This document shows positions 8,928-16,503 of a DNA stretch of 64,000 bases, piece after piece. Under the pieces are notes generated by a model, which ran no database searches, was not told the origin of the DNA, and worked only from the letters and a program-made list of their open reading frames with translations. Each line of letters starts with the position of its first letter. The first letter of the stretch is position 1. Where the stretch lies: the NCBI RefSeq assembly GCF_000364605.1, contig NZ_KB822578.1, forward strand, positions 310,001 to 374,000, given 5' to 3'. A program made the translations under genes and the position numbers. The DNA comes from Nocardioides sp. Iso805N. GTDB taxonomy: Bacteria; Actinomycetota; Actinomycetes; Propionibacteriales; Nocardioidaceae.

Positions 8928-9659
8928 GTGCAGCAGGTCGAGTTCTGGGCGGGGCTCGCTGCGCTGTCGCTGGTGACCACCGGGTTGGCGCGTTGGGCGC
9001 GAGTGGGTCTCGGATGGCAACCGGCGCTCGCCCTGCTCCGTGCGACGGTGCAGCTCGGCGTCGTGGCGGCGCTGCTGCGCGGCGTCATCACCGTGCCGTG
9101 GACGGTCGTTGCGTTCATCGTCTTGATGCTGACCACGGCGTCGTGGACCTCGGGAGGCAGGCTCTCCCGCCTGCCGCGCGGCCGCCGGTCGGCGGCCCTG
9201 GGCGTGGTCGGGGGTGCGACCGCGGCTCTGGTGCCCGCACTGGGTCTTCGGCTGGTCACCCTCGACACCCAGCACGTCGTGGCGATCGGCGGCATCGTGA
9301 TCGGTGGGGCGATGAACGCTGCCACCCTGTCCGGACGGGGCTTCCTGCACACCGCCGCGCTCCGCCGCGATGAGGTGGAGGGCTGGCTCGCACTGGGAGC
9401 GACCCCGGTCCGGGCCTACGACGACATCGCACGCCGGTCGGTGCGCGAAGCGCTGCTGCCGAACCTGGACCAGACGCGAGCCACCGGCCTGGTGACGCTT
9501 CCCGGTGCCTTCGTCGGTGCGCTCTTCGGCGGCGCCGGTCCCCTCGAGGCCGCGAAGTTCCAGCTGGTCGTGCTCGCGTCCATCGGTCTGGCGATGCTGG
9601 TCTGCGGTCTCGTGGTCACCGGTCTGGCGAGCCGATCGCCGTACGTGATCGTGGATTGA
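8928..9659 (+). CDS. FetB/YbbM-like ABC permease (UPF0014), orphan
   Basis: 243 residues from the GTG at 8928 (GGAAG about 10 bases upstream); the open frame extends back to 8859 but the extra part is not family-like. About seven hydrophobic helices are present. The family core is IGGIVIGGAMNAATLSGRGF, followed by the amphipathic LGATPVRAYDDIARRSVREAL, then NLDQTRATGLVTLPGAFVGALFGGAGP. In known systems FetB pairs with the ATPase FetA in iron export. No ATPase gene is adjacent here, so the protein either uses one encoded elsewhere or has another role. It is divergent from the COG4705/two-component operon and followed by its own hairpin. Confidence 0.8.
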   Translation: MQQVEFWAGLAALSLVTTGLARWARVGLGWQPALALLRATVQLGVVAALLRGVITVPWTVVAFIVLMLTTASWTSGGRLSRLPRGRRSAALGVVGGATAALVPALGLRLVTLDTQHVVAIGGIVIGGAMNAATLSGRGFLHTAALRRDEVEGWLALGATPVRAYDDIARRSVREALLPNLDQTRATGLVTLPGAFVGALFGGAGPLEAAKFQLVVLASIGLAMLVCGLVVTGLASRSPYVIVD

Positions 9660-9681
9660 GGCCGGGCGCGCCGCCCGGCCT
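9659..9681 (+). terminator. hairpin terminator after FetB-like gene
   Basis: Perfect 9-bp stem (AGGCCGGGC with GCCCGGCCT) and a 5-base loop, beginning at the last base of the stop codon. Confidence 0.65.
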
Positions 9682-9758
9682 GCCATCTACCTGACCGGTG
9701 CGCATGCAACGGGCCCTTCGGCTGGTACGCCGTCCTCGCGGCACCTAGCGTCGTCGCC

Positions 9759-10577
9759 ATGCCGCTGCGCAACCGCCCCTTCCCCGCACCCAAGGTCCCC
9801 GAGGTCTTCCTGATCTTCTGGGTCATCAAGCTGCTCACCACCGGTATCGGTGAGACGGCTTCGGACTTCCTCGGCACCTGGAGCATCCCGGCCGCGGCTG
9901 TCATCGGCGTGGGCGGGTTCTTCGCATCGCTGTGGTGGCAGACCCGCGCAGCGACCTACCACCCGATGCGGTACTGGATCACCGTCCTGTTCGTCGCCGT
10001 CTTCGGCACCATGATCGCCGACGGTCCACATGTAGCGCTCGGTACGCCGTACTACGTCGACTCGACGATCTACCTCATCCTGCTCTCCGGACTCCTCTAC
10101 TGGTGGAAGCGGACGGAGGGCACGCTCGACATCCACTCGATCACCACCAGTCGGCGAGAGCGGTTCTACTGGGGCACGGTCCTGATGACCTTCGGCCTTG
10201 GCACAGCGCTCGGCGACACGACCGCGCAGAACCTCCACATGGGGTACGGCTGGTCGGTGGTGCTCTTCGCCGTTCTGATCGTGGTACCGCTGGTGGCCTG
10301 GCGACTGGGTGTCAGCTCGGTGATCTGTTTCTGGGCGTCTTACTCGCTCACGCGACCGCTGGGTGCCAGCATCGCCGATGGTCTCGCCGTCGGCCGGCAC
10401 GCCAGTCCGCCCGGCCTCGGGTGGACGACAGGGCTGGTCACTCTTGTCGGCCTGGTGATCTTCGCCGCGCTGGTGGGCTATGTCGCGGCGACGCACACCG
10501 ACATCGAGGGCTCACACGCAGCACATGGGATCCAGAGCGACGACGAGCTGCCGACGATGGACGCCGAGCTCGACTGA
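9759..10577 (+). CDS. COG4705-type multi-helix membrane protein, copy 2
   Basis: 272 residues, opening with APKVPEVFLIFWVIKLLTTGIGET and containing LMTFGLGTALGDTTAQNLHMGYG and SLTRPLGASIADGLA. These match copy 1 at 8005-8811 at the same places (FWVIK, GTALGD, LTRPLGA), so the two are paralogues with the same internal two-fold design. About eight hydrophobic helices; the C-terminus is acidic and soluble. Function unknown. It follows the FetB-like gene and its terminator by about 80 bp and probably has its own promoter. A role in sensing or transporting a small ion or metal is only a guess from the neighbours. Confidence 0.8.
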   Translation: MPLRNRPFPAPKVPEVFLIFWVIKLLTTGIGETASDFLGTWSIPAAAVIGVGGFFASLWWQTRAATYHPMRYWITVLFVAVFGTMIADGPHVALGTPYYVDSTIYLILLSGLLYWWKRTEGTLDIHSITTSRRERFYWGTVLMTFGLGTALGDTTAQNLHMGYGWSVVLFAVLIVVPLVAWRLGVSSVICFWASYSLTRPLGASIADGLAVGRHASPPGLGWTTGLVTLVGLVIFAALVGYVAATHTDIEGSHAAHGIQSDDELPTMDAELD

Positions 10578-10595
10578 CTCCTCTTCGTGCAGCCC

Positions 10596-10849
10596 CCCAG
10601 TGCACGCCGGCCATCAGCGTCCTGATCGGCCGGGTGGCGAGGAGTACGGCGGCGCCGGCGGCTATCGCGATCAGCCCGAGGAGCGGGGCGGTGTTAGTCG
10701 AGGGCCGTCGTGGGCCGAGTTTCGTCCCGACCGCGGCGAAGACCGGGGCGAGCGCGATGATCATGACCGGGTTGATCGACGGCACCCAGGAGACCGGCAT
10801 CTTCCAGCCGAAGAGGTTGCGGTCGAGGCGCTTATCGAGCCTTGAGTGC
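10596..10849 (-). pseudogene. remnant of a POT-family peptide:proton symporter
   Basis: In the 369-bp stretch between two real genes, the minus strand encodes about 80 residues. They contain DKRLDRNLFGWKMPVSWV, then PSINPVMIIALAPVFAAVGT and KLGPRRPST. This matches the central segment of POT/PTR2 transporters, where the family has (T)DRNLFGW-P-SWFQS-NP-IIALAPVFA. There is no start codon, no upstream half and no continuation after about SIRTLMAGVHWG-like sequence near 10600, so it is a decayed fragment. The rest of the long open frame around it has no family character. Boundaries are approximate. Confidence 0.6.
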
Positions 10850-10946
10850 CATGAAGCGCTTCTTCGCCGTACGAACGGCCAGGCTTGGCCTGACGCTACG
10901 CCCGCACACTCGCGACCGGCTACTGCGTGCTCGGAGGACCGCCCGG

Positions 10947-12476
10947 TCAGTCCTCGTCGCGGCCTTCGGCGTCCGGCGCGGCGCCGAGCCCGCTCTTCTC
11001 CAAGGTGCGGATCGCCCGGGTGAGGGCGAGCCGTTGCCGGTTCAGGGTCCGAAGCGCCGGCGCCCGCGGGTCGGAGAAGGGCGCCAGACGTGCGTGGTCG
11101 CGCCTGACCTCGCTCTCGACGCGGGTCAGCGTGAGGTAGACCTCCGGGTCGGAGTCGAGTCCTTCCTGCTGTCGTGCCAGCTCGGCGGCGACGAGCCGGA
11201 TGGCGGTCAGCTCGACCGGGTCCAGCTGGCTCGGGCTCCTCGGCCGACGCGGGCGCAGCCAGGCGCGGTCGGCCCACGTCGGCGAGATCGCCATCGATGC
11301 CTGGGTGAGCGCACGCTGCAACGAACGGCCGTATCCGCTGTACAGGCCGACCCAGACGGCCACGTCGTACAGGGCCTGACGGCGGGCGGCGGTGGTGAGG
11401 TCGACGTGATAGGGCGCGATCGGGTTCGTCGTGGCCACGGCGAGCAGCGGCATCAACGCGGTCGACTTGGACAAAGTACGCAGCCGAGCCGGGTCGGGTG
11501 GCTCGCCGGTCTCGGTCAGGTCGAGGCGATCGGTGAGATCCGCACGGGTCACGTCGAGCGCCGCGCGGAAGCGGGCGCGCCGGTCGTGGGGTAGATGCTC
11601 GGCGAGGAAGTGACCGTAGGCCAGCAGCAGGTAGGCGTGCAGCTCGACGTCATCGATCCAGGGCTCGGGGAGACGCTGAGCGGTGGCGATCTCCCTGCTG
11701 CGGCTGCCGAACAGCGCGCGCCCGATCGCCGTGGCGACGACGGGGGAGCCCAGGTAGTTCTCCATCGGGTGTCGTGCTGCAGGCAAGGCGATGTCGAGCA
11801 CCCAGGGGAAGCGGTGGGAGATGCCACGCAGGCCGGTGACGGGATCTGCCCCGCCCCAGACGTTGAGCCACCAGGCGAGGTTCTCCGGTGGGTCGCGCAG
11901 CACCTCGAGCCTGTCGCTGCCGCGGTGCAGCGCGAGGTGTCCGGCCGGGGAGCCGAGGGTGATCATGCCGGCCACCGTGACGCCCGCTGGCAGCCGCGTG
12001 AGCAGGTCAGCGGCGACGATGCTGCCCAGGCTGTGCGCGACGAGGACGATCGGGCCGGACTCGGGCAGGGTGGCGAGCACCCGGTGAAGGGTGTTGGCCC
12101 GGGTGGCGTCGTTCTCCAGGTAGCGGCGCGCCTGGGGGAGTGCGCGCATCGCTGCCGGCACCGTCTCGGCGGCCAGCGGCGTCAGCCGGCCGGCGCTGTG
12201 CGCGCCCAGTTCGTGCTCGAGCTCGGCGGTGGCTCGCTCCACCCGCCAGCGCAGCTCGTCTCGTTGGCTCGTGGTCAGGCGGCGAACCGTCTGAGGGGGC
12301 AGCGGATGGTTCTCGTCGCTGGGGTAGCGCAGGGTGTTGGGGTACTTCGGCGCTCTGGCGTCGACATCGTCGAGACCCGGGTAGCCGGCGGCGCGCAGCG
12401 CGTGGGCCAGTACGTCGCGCCAGGCGTCGTCGTGGTCGGTGCCGATGCCGTGGAGGTAGATCAGCGTGGGTGTCAT
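10947..12476 (-). CDS. alpha/beta hydrolase (lipase/PGAP1-like)
   Basis: About 509 residues from the ATG at 12476 (GGGGA five bases upstream; an ATG four codons earlier at 12488 is also possible). The protein opens with TPTLIYLHGIGTDHDDAW, the first strand and HG oxyanion loop of the fold. The nucleophile elbow follows in PIVLVAHSLGSIVAADLL, with Ser as the nucleophile. Then comes MITLGSPAGHLALHRGSD, as in lipases that act inside cells. The C-terminal 220 residues are helical and Arg-rich and are not recognisable. There is no signal peptide. The substrate is unknown. It lies downstream of the DUF5994 gene but is separated from it by a strong hairpin, so it may be transcribed alone. Confidence 0.75.
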   Translation of the reverse strand: MTPTLIYLHGIGTDHDDAWRDVLAHALRAAGYPGLDDVDARAPKYPNTLRYPSDENHPLPPQTVRRLTTSQRDELRWRVERATAELEHELGAHSAGRLTPLAAETVPAAMRALPQARRYLENDATRANTLHRVLATLPESGPIVLVAHSLGSIVAADLLTRLPAGVTVAGMITLGSPAGHLALHRGSDRLEVLRDPPENLAWWLNVWGGADPVTGLRGISHRFPWVLDIALPAARHPMENYLGSPVVATAIGRALFGSRSREIATAQRLPEPWIDDVELHAYLLLAYGHFLAEHLPHDRRARFRAALDVTRADLTDRLDLTETGEPPDPARLRTLSKSTALMPLLAVATTNPIAPYHVDLTTAARRQALYDVAVWVGLYSGYGRSLQRALTQASMAISPTWADRAWLRPRRPRSPSQLDPVELTAIRLVAAELARQQEGLDSDPEVYLTLTRVESEVRRDHARLAPFSDPRAPALRTLNRQRLALTRAIRTLEKSGLGAAPDAEGRDED

Positions 12477-12524
12477 GAGGGTCCCCATGATGCCCTGCTG
12501 GGCTGCGACGTCGGTGGTGGAGCC

Positions 12525-12569
12525 ACGGGGCGGGCGGGCCGACTGCGTAAGCCGGCGGGCCCGCCCCGT
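12525..12569 (-). terminator. hairpin terminator after DUF5994 gene 1
   Basis: Arms ACGGGGCGGGC (12525-12535) and GCCCGCCCCGT (12559-12569) pair over 11 bp. A second smaller perfect hairpin (TGCACGCC, loop GCTA, GGCGTGCA; 12571-12590) overlaps the end of the gene. Confidence 0.65.
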
Positions 12570-12579
12570 CTGCACGCCG

Positions 12580-12984
12580 CTAGGCGTGCACGTCTTCACG
12601 CTCGCCCGTGGCGTGGGCGGTCTCCGCCGCCACGTCGGCGAGAAGCTTGCTGGCCGCGTCGAGCGGGGCGTCGGGAGCGATCACGCTGATCGACACACGC
12701 CGGCCGTCGAGCATCGAGAGGACCAGCACGTGGGTGTCGTCGTGCGGGAAGCAACCGGTCTTGACCCGGCGTCCCGTCACCTGCACCGAGCGCGGACGGT
12801 CCTCCCAGTCGGGGGGTGAGTAGAGCACCCGGGCGATCCGCCCTTGCTCCGCGGGCCAGAGGGCGAAGAGCCCGTCCAGTTCGTCGGTGAGCCGGCGACT
12901 CCGCGGCCACCACGTCCCGTCGGAGAGTCGAGGAGCCGGCGCTGTGCTCAGCGCCAGTCGGGTGGGTTGGCTGTCAGTGGCCAT
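12580..12984 (-). CDS. DUF5994 family protein, copy 1
   Basis: 134 residues from the ATG at 12984. It has the DUF5994 pattern: an opening DGTWWPRSRRLTDELDGL, a central RIARVLYSPPDWEDRPRSV, the GRRVKTGCF turn, then a strand HVLVLSMLDGRRVSISVIAPDA and a C-terminal helix. The family is small, soluble and of unknown function, typical of actinobacteria, and often sits near anti-sigma-type ATPases or ANTAR regulators, as it does here. The paralogue at 13607-14050 is about 0.6 kb upstream. The start was chosen because the region before residue 1 has no family sequence. Confidence 0.8.
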   Translation of the reverse strand: MATDSQPTRLALSTAPAPRLSDGTWWPRSRRLTDELDGLFALWPAEQGRIARVLYSPPDWEDRPRSVQVTGRRVKTGCFPHDDTHVLVLSMLDGRRVSISVIAPDAPLDAASKLLADVAAETAHATGEREDVHA

Positions 12985-13152
12985 CGGCCACCGCCTGTCG
13001 GTTGCTGCCGTGCCGGGCTCGCGATGGAGCCGGCAGTCGCAGTCGTGGCCCCAGGGTACCGCTGCCGAGACGCCGGGCCCGACCCGTCCCATCGTGGCGA
13101 CCCGATCGCAGTCGGAGCGCCCTGCTCCGGCGTACGTCTCCGCGCTGCGGTT

Positions 13153-13177
13153 GGACCCTTCGACAAGCTCAGGGACC
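13153..13177. repeat. interspersed repeat with CTTGTCGAAGG core
   Basis: A 25-base near-palindrome whose core on the minus strand reads TCCCTGAGCTTGTCGAAGGG. This core is a well-known dispersed intergenic repeat in many high-GC genomes. It lies in the 205-bp gap between the first DUF5994 gene and the Ala-rich gene, where nothing else is visible. Only one copy occurs in this window. Confidence 0.5.
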
Positions 13178-13189
13178 GGAATGCTGTGA

Positions 13190-13558
13190 TCAGTCGCTCG
13201 AGCTCGCGCGGAACGTCAGCGCATCGCCCCACGCCTTGTCCGCCGCCCCGGCCTCGAACGTGGCATCTCGATCGCTCCTCGTCGCAGCATCGCGGTGGTA
13301 ACCGGCAAGCCCGACGGCCCCGAGATCGTCGGCGAAGTCGGCAGCGGCGCGGTGCGCTGTCGCCGCCGTCCGGTGAGCCTCTGCGGCTCCGTCGTGGGCG
13401 GCAGCAGCGGACTCCAGGGCGGTCTCCGCCTGGTGGCGAGCTGCCAGGACGCTGTCGACGTTGCCCGTGCGCCACCAACGGCCGAGTTTGGCACTCCATC
13501 CGGGTGCACGACCGGCGATGTCGGAGCGCGCATCGCGGGGCTCGGCCGCATCAGCCAT
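13190..13558 (-). CDS. Ala-rich helical hypothetical protein
   Basis: 122 residues, with a long central helix built from A-H and A-A-H repeats (AHDGAAEAHRTAATAHRAAA), probably a coiled coil or helical bundle. No signal peptide or membrane segment. Proteins of this kind are common and uncharacterised in actinobacteria. It starts 48 bp after the second DUF5994 gene in the same direction, so it is probably the last gene of the RsbW-like/DUF5994 transcript. Codon use resembles that of its neighbours, which supports a real gene, but no family could be named. Confidence 0.6.
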   Translation of the reverse strand: MADAAEPRDARSDIAGRAPGWSAKLGRWWRTGNVDSVLAARHQAETALESAAAAHDGAAEAHRTAATAHRAAADFADDLGAVGLAGYHRDAATRSDRDATFEAGAADKAWGDALTFRASSSD

Positions 13559-13606
13559 GTCGCGCCGTCCGGTCCGGCCGCGAGCGAGGCACGGTCATCT
13601 CGACCA

Positions 13607-14050
13607 TCATCTCGGCCTCGAAGCTCTGCTCATCCGCCCTATCCGGGGAGCCCAGCCCGGGCGGGGTGACGCGAACGCGAGCCGCTCGAAGGCCCCTGCG
13701 ACCGCGTCGTCGGTCGCGTCGGGTGCGACGACGACCAGGCTCGTGCGCGACCCGTCGAGCATCGCCAGAGCGATGGTGTGCGCGGCCGTCGGCGGAAGTG
13801 TCCGGGCGCGGAGGAGGCCTCGTCGACGGGGGATCTCGACGAGGTCGGGGTGGTCGTCCCAATCCCATCGTGAGTACGAGACGCCGACGATGTGACCTTC
13901 CACGATCGGCCAGCTGCCGACCAAGGACGGCAGCTCCACGGTCAGGAAGCGCTCGTGGGGCCACCACAGGCCGCCGACGTCGGCACAGCTCGGCGAGCAC
14001 TGAAGCACAAGCCTGGCGCTGCGAGGTCGTGCGCCTGCGTCGCTGCTCAC
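13607..14050 (-). CDS. DUF5994 family protein, copy 2
   Basis: 147 residues from a GTG that overlaps the stop of the upstream RsbW-like gene (GTGA), which decides the start. Family features are GGLWWPHERFLTVELPSLV, VGVSYSRWDWDDHPDLV, the short linker IPRRRGLLRART, and IALAMLDGSRTSLVVVAPDA. It aligns throughout with copy 1 at 12580-12984 (WWP, the DW-D-P turn, LDG-R-S-VIAPDA). Function unknown. Coupling to an anti-sigma-type ATPase suggests a place in a stress-response or partner-switching circuit; that is inference. Confidence 0.8.
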   Translation of the reverse strand: MSSDAGARPRSARLVLQCSPSCADVGGLWWPHERFLTVELPSLVGSWPIVEGHIVGVSYSRWDWDDHPDLVEIPRRRGLLRARTLPPTAAHTIALAMLDGSRTSLVVVAPDATDDAVAGAFERLAFASPRPGWAPRIGRMSRASRPR

Positions 14051-14466
14051 CGCATCGCTCCCGTATCGCCCGCCCGCTCCTCGACGCCGACCGCTCGAAG
14101 CCGCGCCCACACGGTCTTGCCGCCGGAGGCATGCCGTTGCACTCCCCAGGCGCCGCTGAACGCTTCGACGAGGAGCAGCCCCCTCCCGGTGCTCACCGTC
14201 GGATACGGGCTACGGCGGACCGGCAGGAGATCGGAGGTGTCGAAGACACTGACGACGAGGTCTCCAGCGCGCAGCAGCAGACCGAGGGTGAAGGCGCTCC
14301 GTGCGTGCACGATGGAGTTGGTCGAGAGCTCGCTGGCGATGACGCGCGCGTCCGGGACGAGGTCGGCGAGCCCGCGCTCCACGAGCACGTCGGCGACGAA
14401 ACCGCGTGCGAGCGAGACGCTCGGTGCCGCGCACGGCAACTCCATCGTTAGCTGCCACTCGTCCAT
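14047..14466 (-). CDS. RsbW-like ATP-binding protein (HATPase_c)
   Basis: 139 residues from the ATG at 14466; the frame is open further upstream to 14607, so the start is uncertain. The N box is ASELSTNSIVHA and the G2-like box is STGRGLLLVEAFSGAWG, as in actinobacterial anti-sigma-factor/serine kinase relatives. These proteins bind ATP and either hold a sigma factor or phosphorylate an anti-anti-sigma factor. No sigma factor or STAS-domain gene is adjacent, so the partner is unknown. It is followed by a coupled DUF5994 gene and is divergent from two GAF-ANTAR genes. Confidence 0.82.
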   Translation of the reverse strand: MDEWQLTMELPCAAPSVSLARGFVADVLVERGLADLVPDARVIASELSTNSIVHARSAFTLGLLLRAGDLVVSVFDTSDLLPVRRSPYPTVSTGRGLLLVEAFSGAWGVQRHASGGKTVWARLRAVGVEERAGDTGAMR

Positions 14467-14615
14467 CGCAAGCCGTTCACAGCACGTCGACACGGACGTC
14501 GTCGCGTGGTCCAGGCGAGACGATGAGGAAGTCATCATAAGCCCGTTCGGACGTCGAGGCCATGGCGCTGCAGTAGCGTGGAGGTGTTGCGACGGCTTCT
14601 CGTGCACTGGCCGCT

Positions 14616-15317
14616 ATGAGTGCCACCCGGCGAGGAGCCGACATGGCCGGAAGCCGGTACGACGGCGATCGTTCGCGGGTCGCCGCTGCGTGCCGTGCAT
14701 GCGTCCGTGACACCCGAGTCGACGGTGGTGGTGTGGTGATGCTGTCGAGCAGGCAGACCCGCGTCCTGCTCCATGCCACGGATCGGGTGGCCCGCGCGGT
14801 GGAGGACCTCCAGTTCGCGATGGGCGTCGGGCCCAGCTTCGACGCTGCGTCCAGTGGTCTGCCGGTGCTGGTGCCGGACACCTCGGTCTGCACCCCACAG
14901 ACCGATCGATGGCCGGGTCTCGCCCCGGAGCTGGCGGCCTTGGAGGTCGGCGCGGTCTTCGCCTTCCCGGTCCGCGCCGGTTCGGTGGCGCTCGGAACGC
15001 TCGACCTCTACCGCCGCTCGCCCGGTGACCTGAGCGGGGACGAGATCCAGGTCGGGCTCGAGAGCGGCACGGTCATCGCCGAAGAGCTCCTCCGGCCGAG
15101 CACTCCGATGGAGGTCCCGAACGCCCGGCTGAGGTCTGGTGGCTATCCCATGAGCGTCCACCGCGCGGCTGGCATGGTCATGGTTCAGTTGGATACCACC
15201 ATTGACGATGCGCTGAGTCGGCTGCGCGCGGCGGCTTACCGCGAAGGCGTGGAGGTCTCGGCTGTCGCAATCGAGATCTTGGATGGTGTGCGCAGGTTCG
15301 ATGGGAAACAGTCATGA
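14616..15317 (+). CDS. GAF-ANTAR domain regulator 1
   Basis: 233 residues; an ATG at 14643 is an alternative start. Residues 20-160 form a GAF-like sensor domain (VGPSFDAASSGLPVLVPD, VGAVFAFPVRAGSVALGTLDLYRR). The C-terminus from about 175 is an ANTAR RNA-binding domain: VHRAAGMVMVQLDTTIDDAL, then SRLRAAAYREGVEVSAVAIE. ANTAR proteins typically prevent transcription termination by binding paired hairpins in nascent RNA. It is coupled to a second GAF-ANTAR gene by a 4-bp overlap and is divergent from the RsbW-like ATPase gene, which suggests one signalling locus. Confidence 0.88.
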   Translation: MSATRRGADMAGSRYDGDRSRVAAACRACVRDTRVDGGGVVMLSSRQTRVLLHATDRVARAVEDLQFAMGVGPSFDAASSGLPVLVPDTSVCTPQTDRWPGLAPELAALEVGAVFAFPVRAGSVALGTLDLYRRSPGDLSGDEIQVGLESGTVIAEELLRPSTPMEVPNARLRSGGYPMSVHRAAGMVMVQLDTTIDDALSRLRAAAYREGVEVSAVAIEILDGVRRFDGKQS

Positions 15318-16069
15318 GCGCCGTACAGCAGCCTTTTCACCGTGACGCCGAGTTGGCGAAGCGCTTCGTCATGCTCGCCGACAGCCTGGTCGACGACTTC
15401 GACGTCGTCGAGCTCCTCGATCAGCTGACCCAGACATGCGTCGACCTGCTCGGCGTGACGACCGCAGGTCTGCTGATCGTCGACGCGGGCGGGGCCCTCC
15501 ATCCGGTCGCCTCCTCGACCGAGACGACGCGCGTGCTCGAGCTCTTCCAGCTGCAGAACGACCAGGGACCCTGCCTGGAGTGCGTCAGAACGGGTGAGTT
15601 CGTCCAGGTCGATGACGTCGACACCGCGCTGCGCCGGTGGCCGCGGTTCGGGGCGGCCTTCCAGGACAGCGGATTCGGCTCAGTCGTCGCGCTGCCGATG
15701 CGGCTGCGGTCGGAGACGATCGGCAGTCTCAACCTCTTCAACGCCGAAGGTGTGGCGGCACTCTCGGCCAGCGACCGCAGGATCGCCCAGGCCCTGGCCG
15801 ACGTCGCCACCATCGGGATCCTGCAACAGCGCACCGTGCAGCGCTCGTCGCTGCTCGCCGACCAGCTGCAGCGCGCCCTCGAGACGAGGATCGTGATCGA
15901 GCAGGCCAAGGGAGTCCTGGCCGAGTACGGCGCGGTGGACATCAGGGCCGGCTTCGAGGCCTTGCGTGACTATGCCCGCAAGAACCACCTCAAGCTCGGC
16001 GACGTCGCCACCATGCTCGTGCACCGCGAACTGCAACCGGGCGCCATCATCACGCAGGCCCGAACCTGA
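15314..16069 (+). CDS. GAF-ANTAR domain regulator 2
   Basis: 251 residues. The GAF domain is at about 20-170 (DLLGVTTAGLLIVDAGGALH, QNDQGPCLECVRTGEFVQVD, GSVVALPMRLRSETIGSLNL). A linking helix follows, then the ANTAR domain at about 185-245 (ALETRIVIEQAKGVLAEYGA, GFEALRDYARKNHLKLGDVA). This is the better preserved of the two ANTAR proteins. Its ATG overlaps the stop of the first one, so the pair is probably made together and may form heterodimers. The signal and RNA targets are unknown; no ANTAR-type double hairpin was noticed nearby. Confidence 0.92.
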   Translation: MSAVQQPFHRDAELAKRFVMLADSLVDDFDVVELLDQLTQTCVDLLGVTTAGLLIVDAGGALHPVASSTETTRVLELFQLQNDQGPCLECVRTGEFVQVDDVDTALRRWPRFGAAFQDSGFGSVVALPMRLRSETIGSLNLFNAEGVAALSASDRRIAQALADVATIGILQQRTVQRSSLLADQLQRALETRIVIEQAKGVLAEYGAVDIRAGFEALRDYARKNHLKLGDVATMLVHRELQPGAIITQART

Positions 16070-16143
16070 GGCACGAACCTTGCTCGACATCTGCCGATCC
16101 GAGGCTTCTGGGTCCGACCTGCTAGGTTGAACACGTCAAACGG

Positions 16144-16220
16144 CGCGGGGTGGAGCAGCTCGGTAGCTCGCTGGGCTCATAACCCAGAGGTCACAGGTTC
16201 AAATCCTGTCCCCGCTACCA
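16144..16220 (+). tRNA. initiator tRNA-Met (fMet), CAT anticodon, copy 2
   Basis: The 74-base body (16144-16217) is identical to copy 1 at 4221-4294, with the same initiator features (C1-T72 mismatch, three G-C pairs beside the CTCATAA loop). Here the 3' CCA is encoded (16218-16220). A small GATGTC-GCAA-GACATC hairpin follows at 16225-16240, before the main terminator. Confidence 0.96.
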
Positions 16221-16242
16221 AGGTGATGTCGCAAGACATCTG

Positions 16243-16278
16243 CAAGGCCCGAACCTACGGATGTGGGTTCGGGTCTTG
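16243..16278 (+). terminator. terminator after tRNA copy 2
   Basis: Stem CAAGGCCCGAACC (16243-16255) with GGTTCGGGTCTTG (16266-16278), 13 bp with one G-T pair. The sequence resembles the terminator after tRNA copy 1 (shared GGCCCG-AA-CC and ACGGAT), so the two tRNA units look related beyond the tRNA itself. The following 225 bp up to the DoxX gene hold nothing recognisable. Confidence 0.7.
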
Positions 16279-16503
16279 GTCATTTCAGCGTCGGCTCGCG
16301 GCGGGTCGATGGTGAGTTCTCGTAGGAGTTGGCCGCCCCCTCGGCCACCGTGTGCCAGCACCCGTCCCGATGCTGCCGTTCACGACTGACTCGACCGTGG
16401 AAGACCTGGGCCAGACATGGCTCGGGTTGACGCTCGACACTCTCGATCGCGTGCTGAGAGTCCTCAACCGGGTGTCGTCGAAGGCGAGGCGAGCCAGCTG
16501 AGC

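Noticed and set aside
4221..16220. 12-kb genomic island flanked by tRNA att sites
   Set aside because: No integrase, excisionase or phage gene lies between the two tRNA copies, and the content is ordinary chromosomal genes; duplication explains the repeat better.
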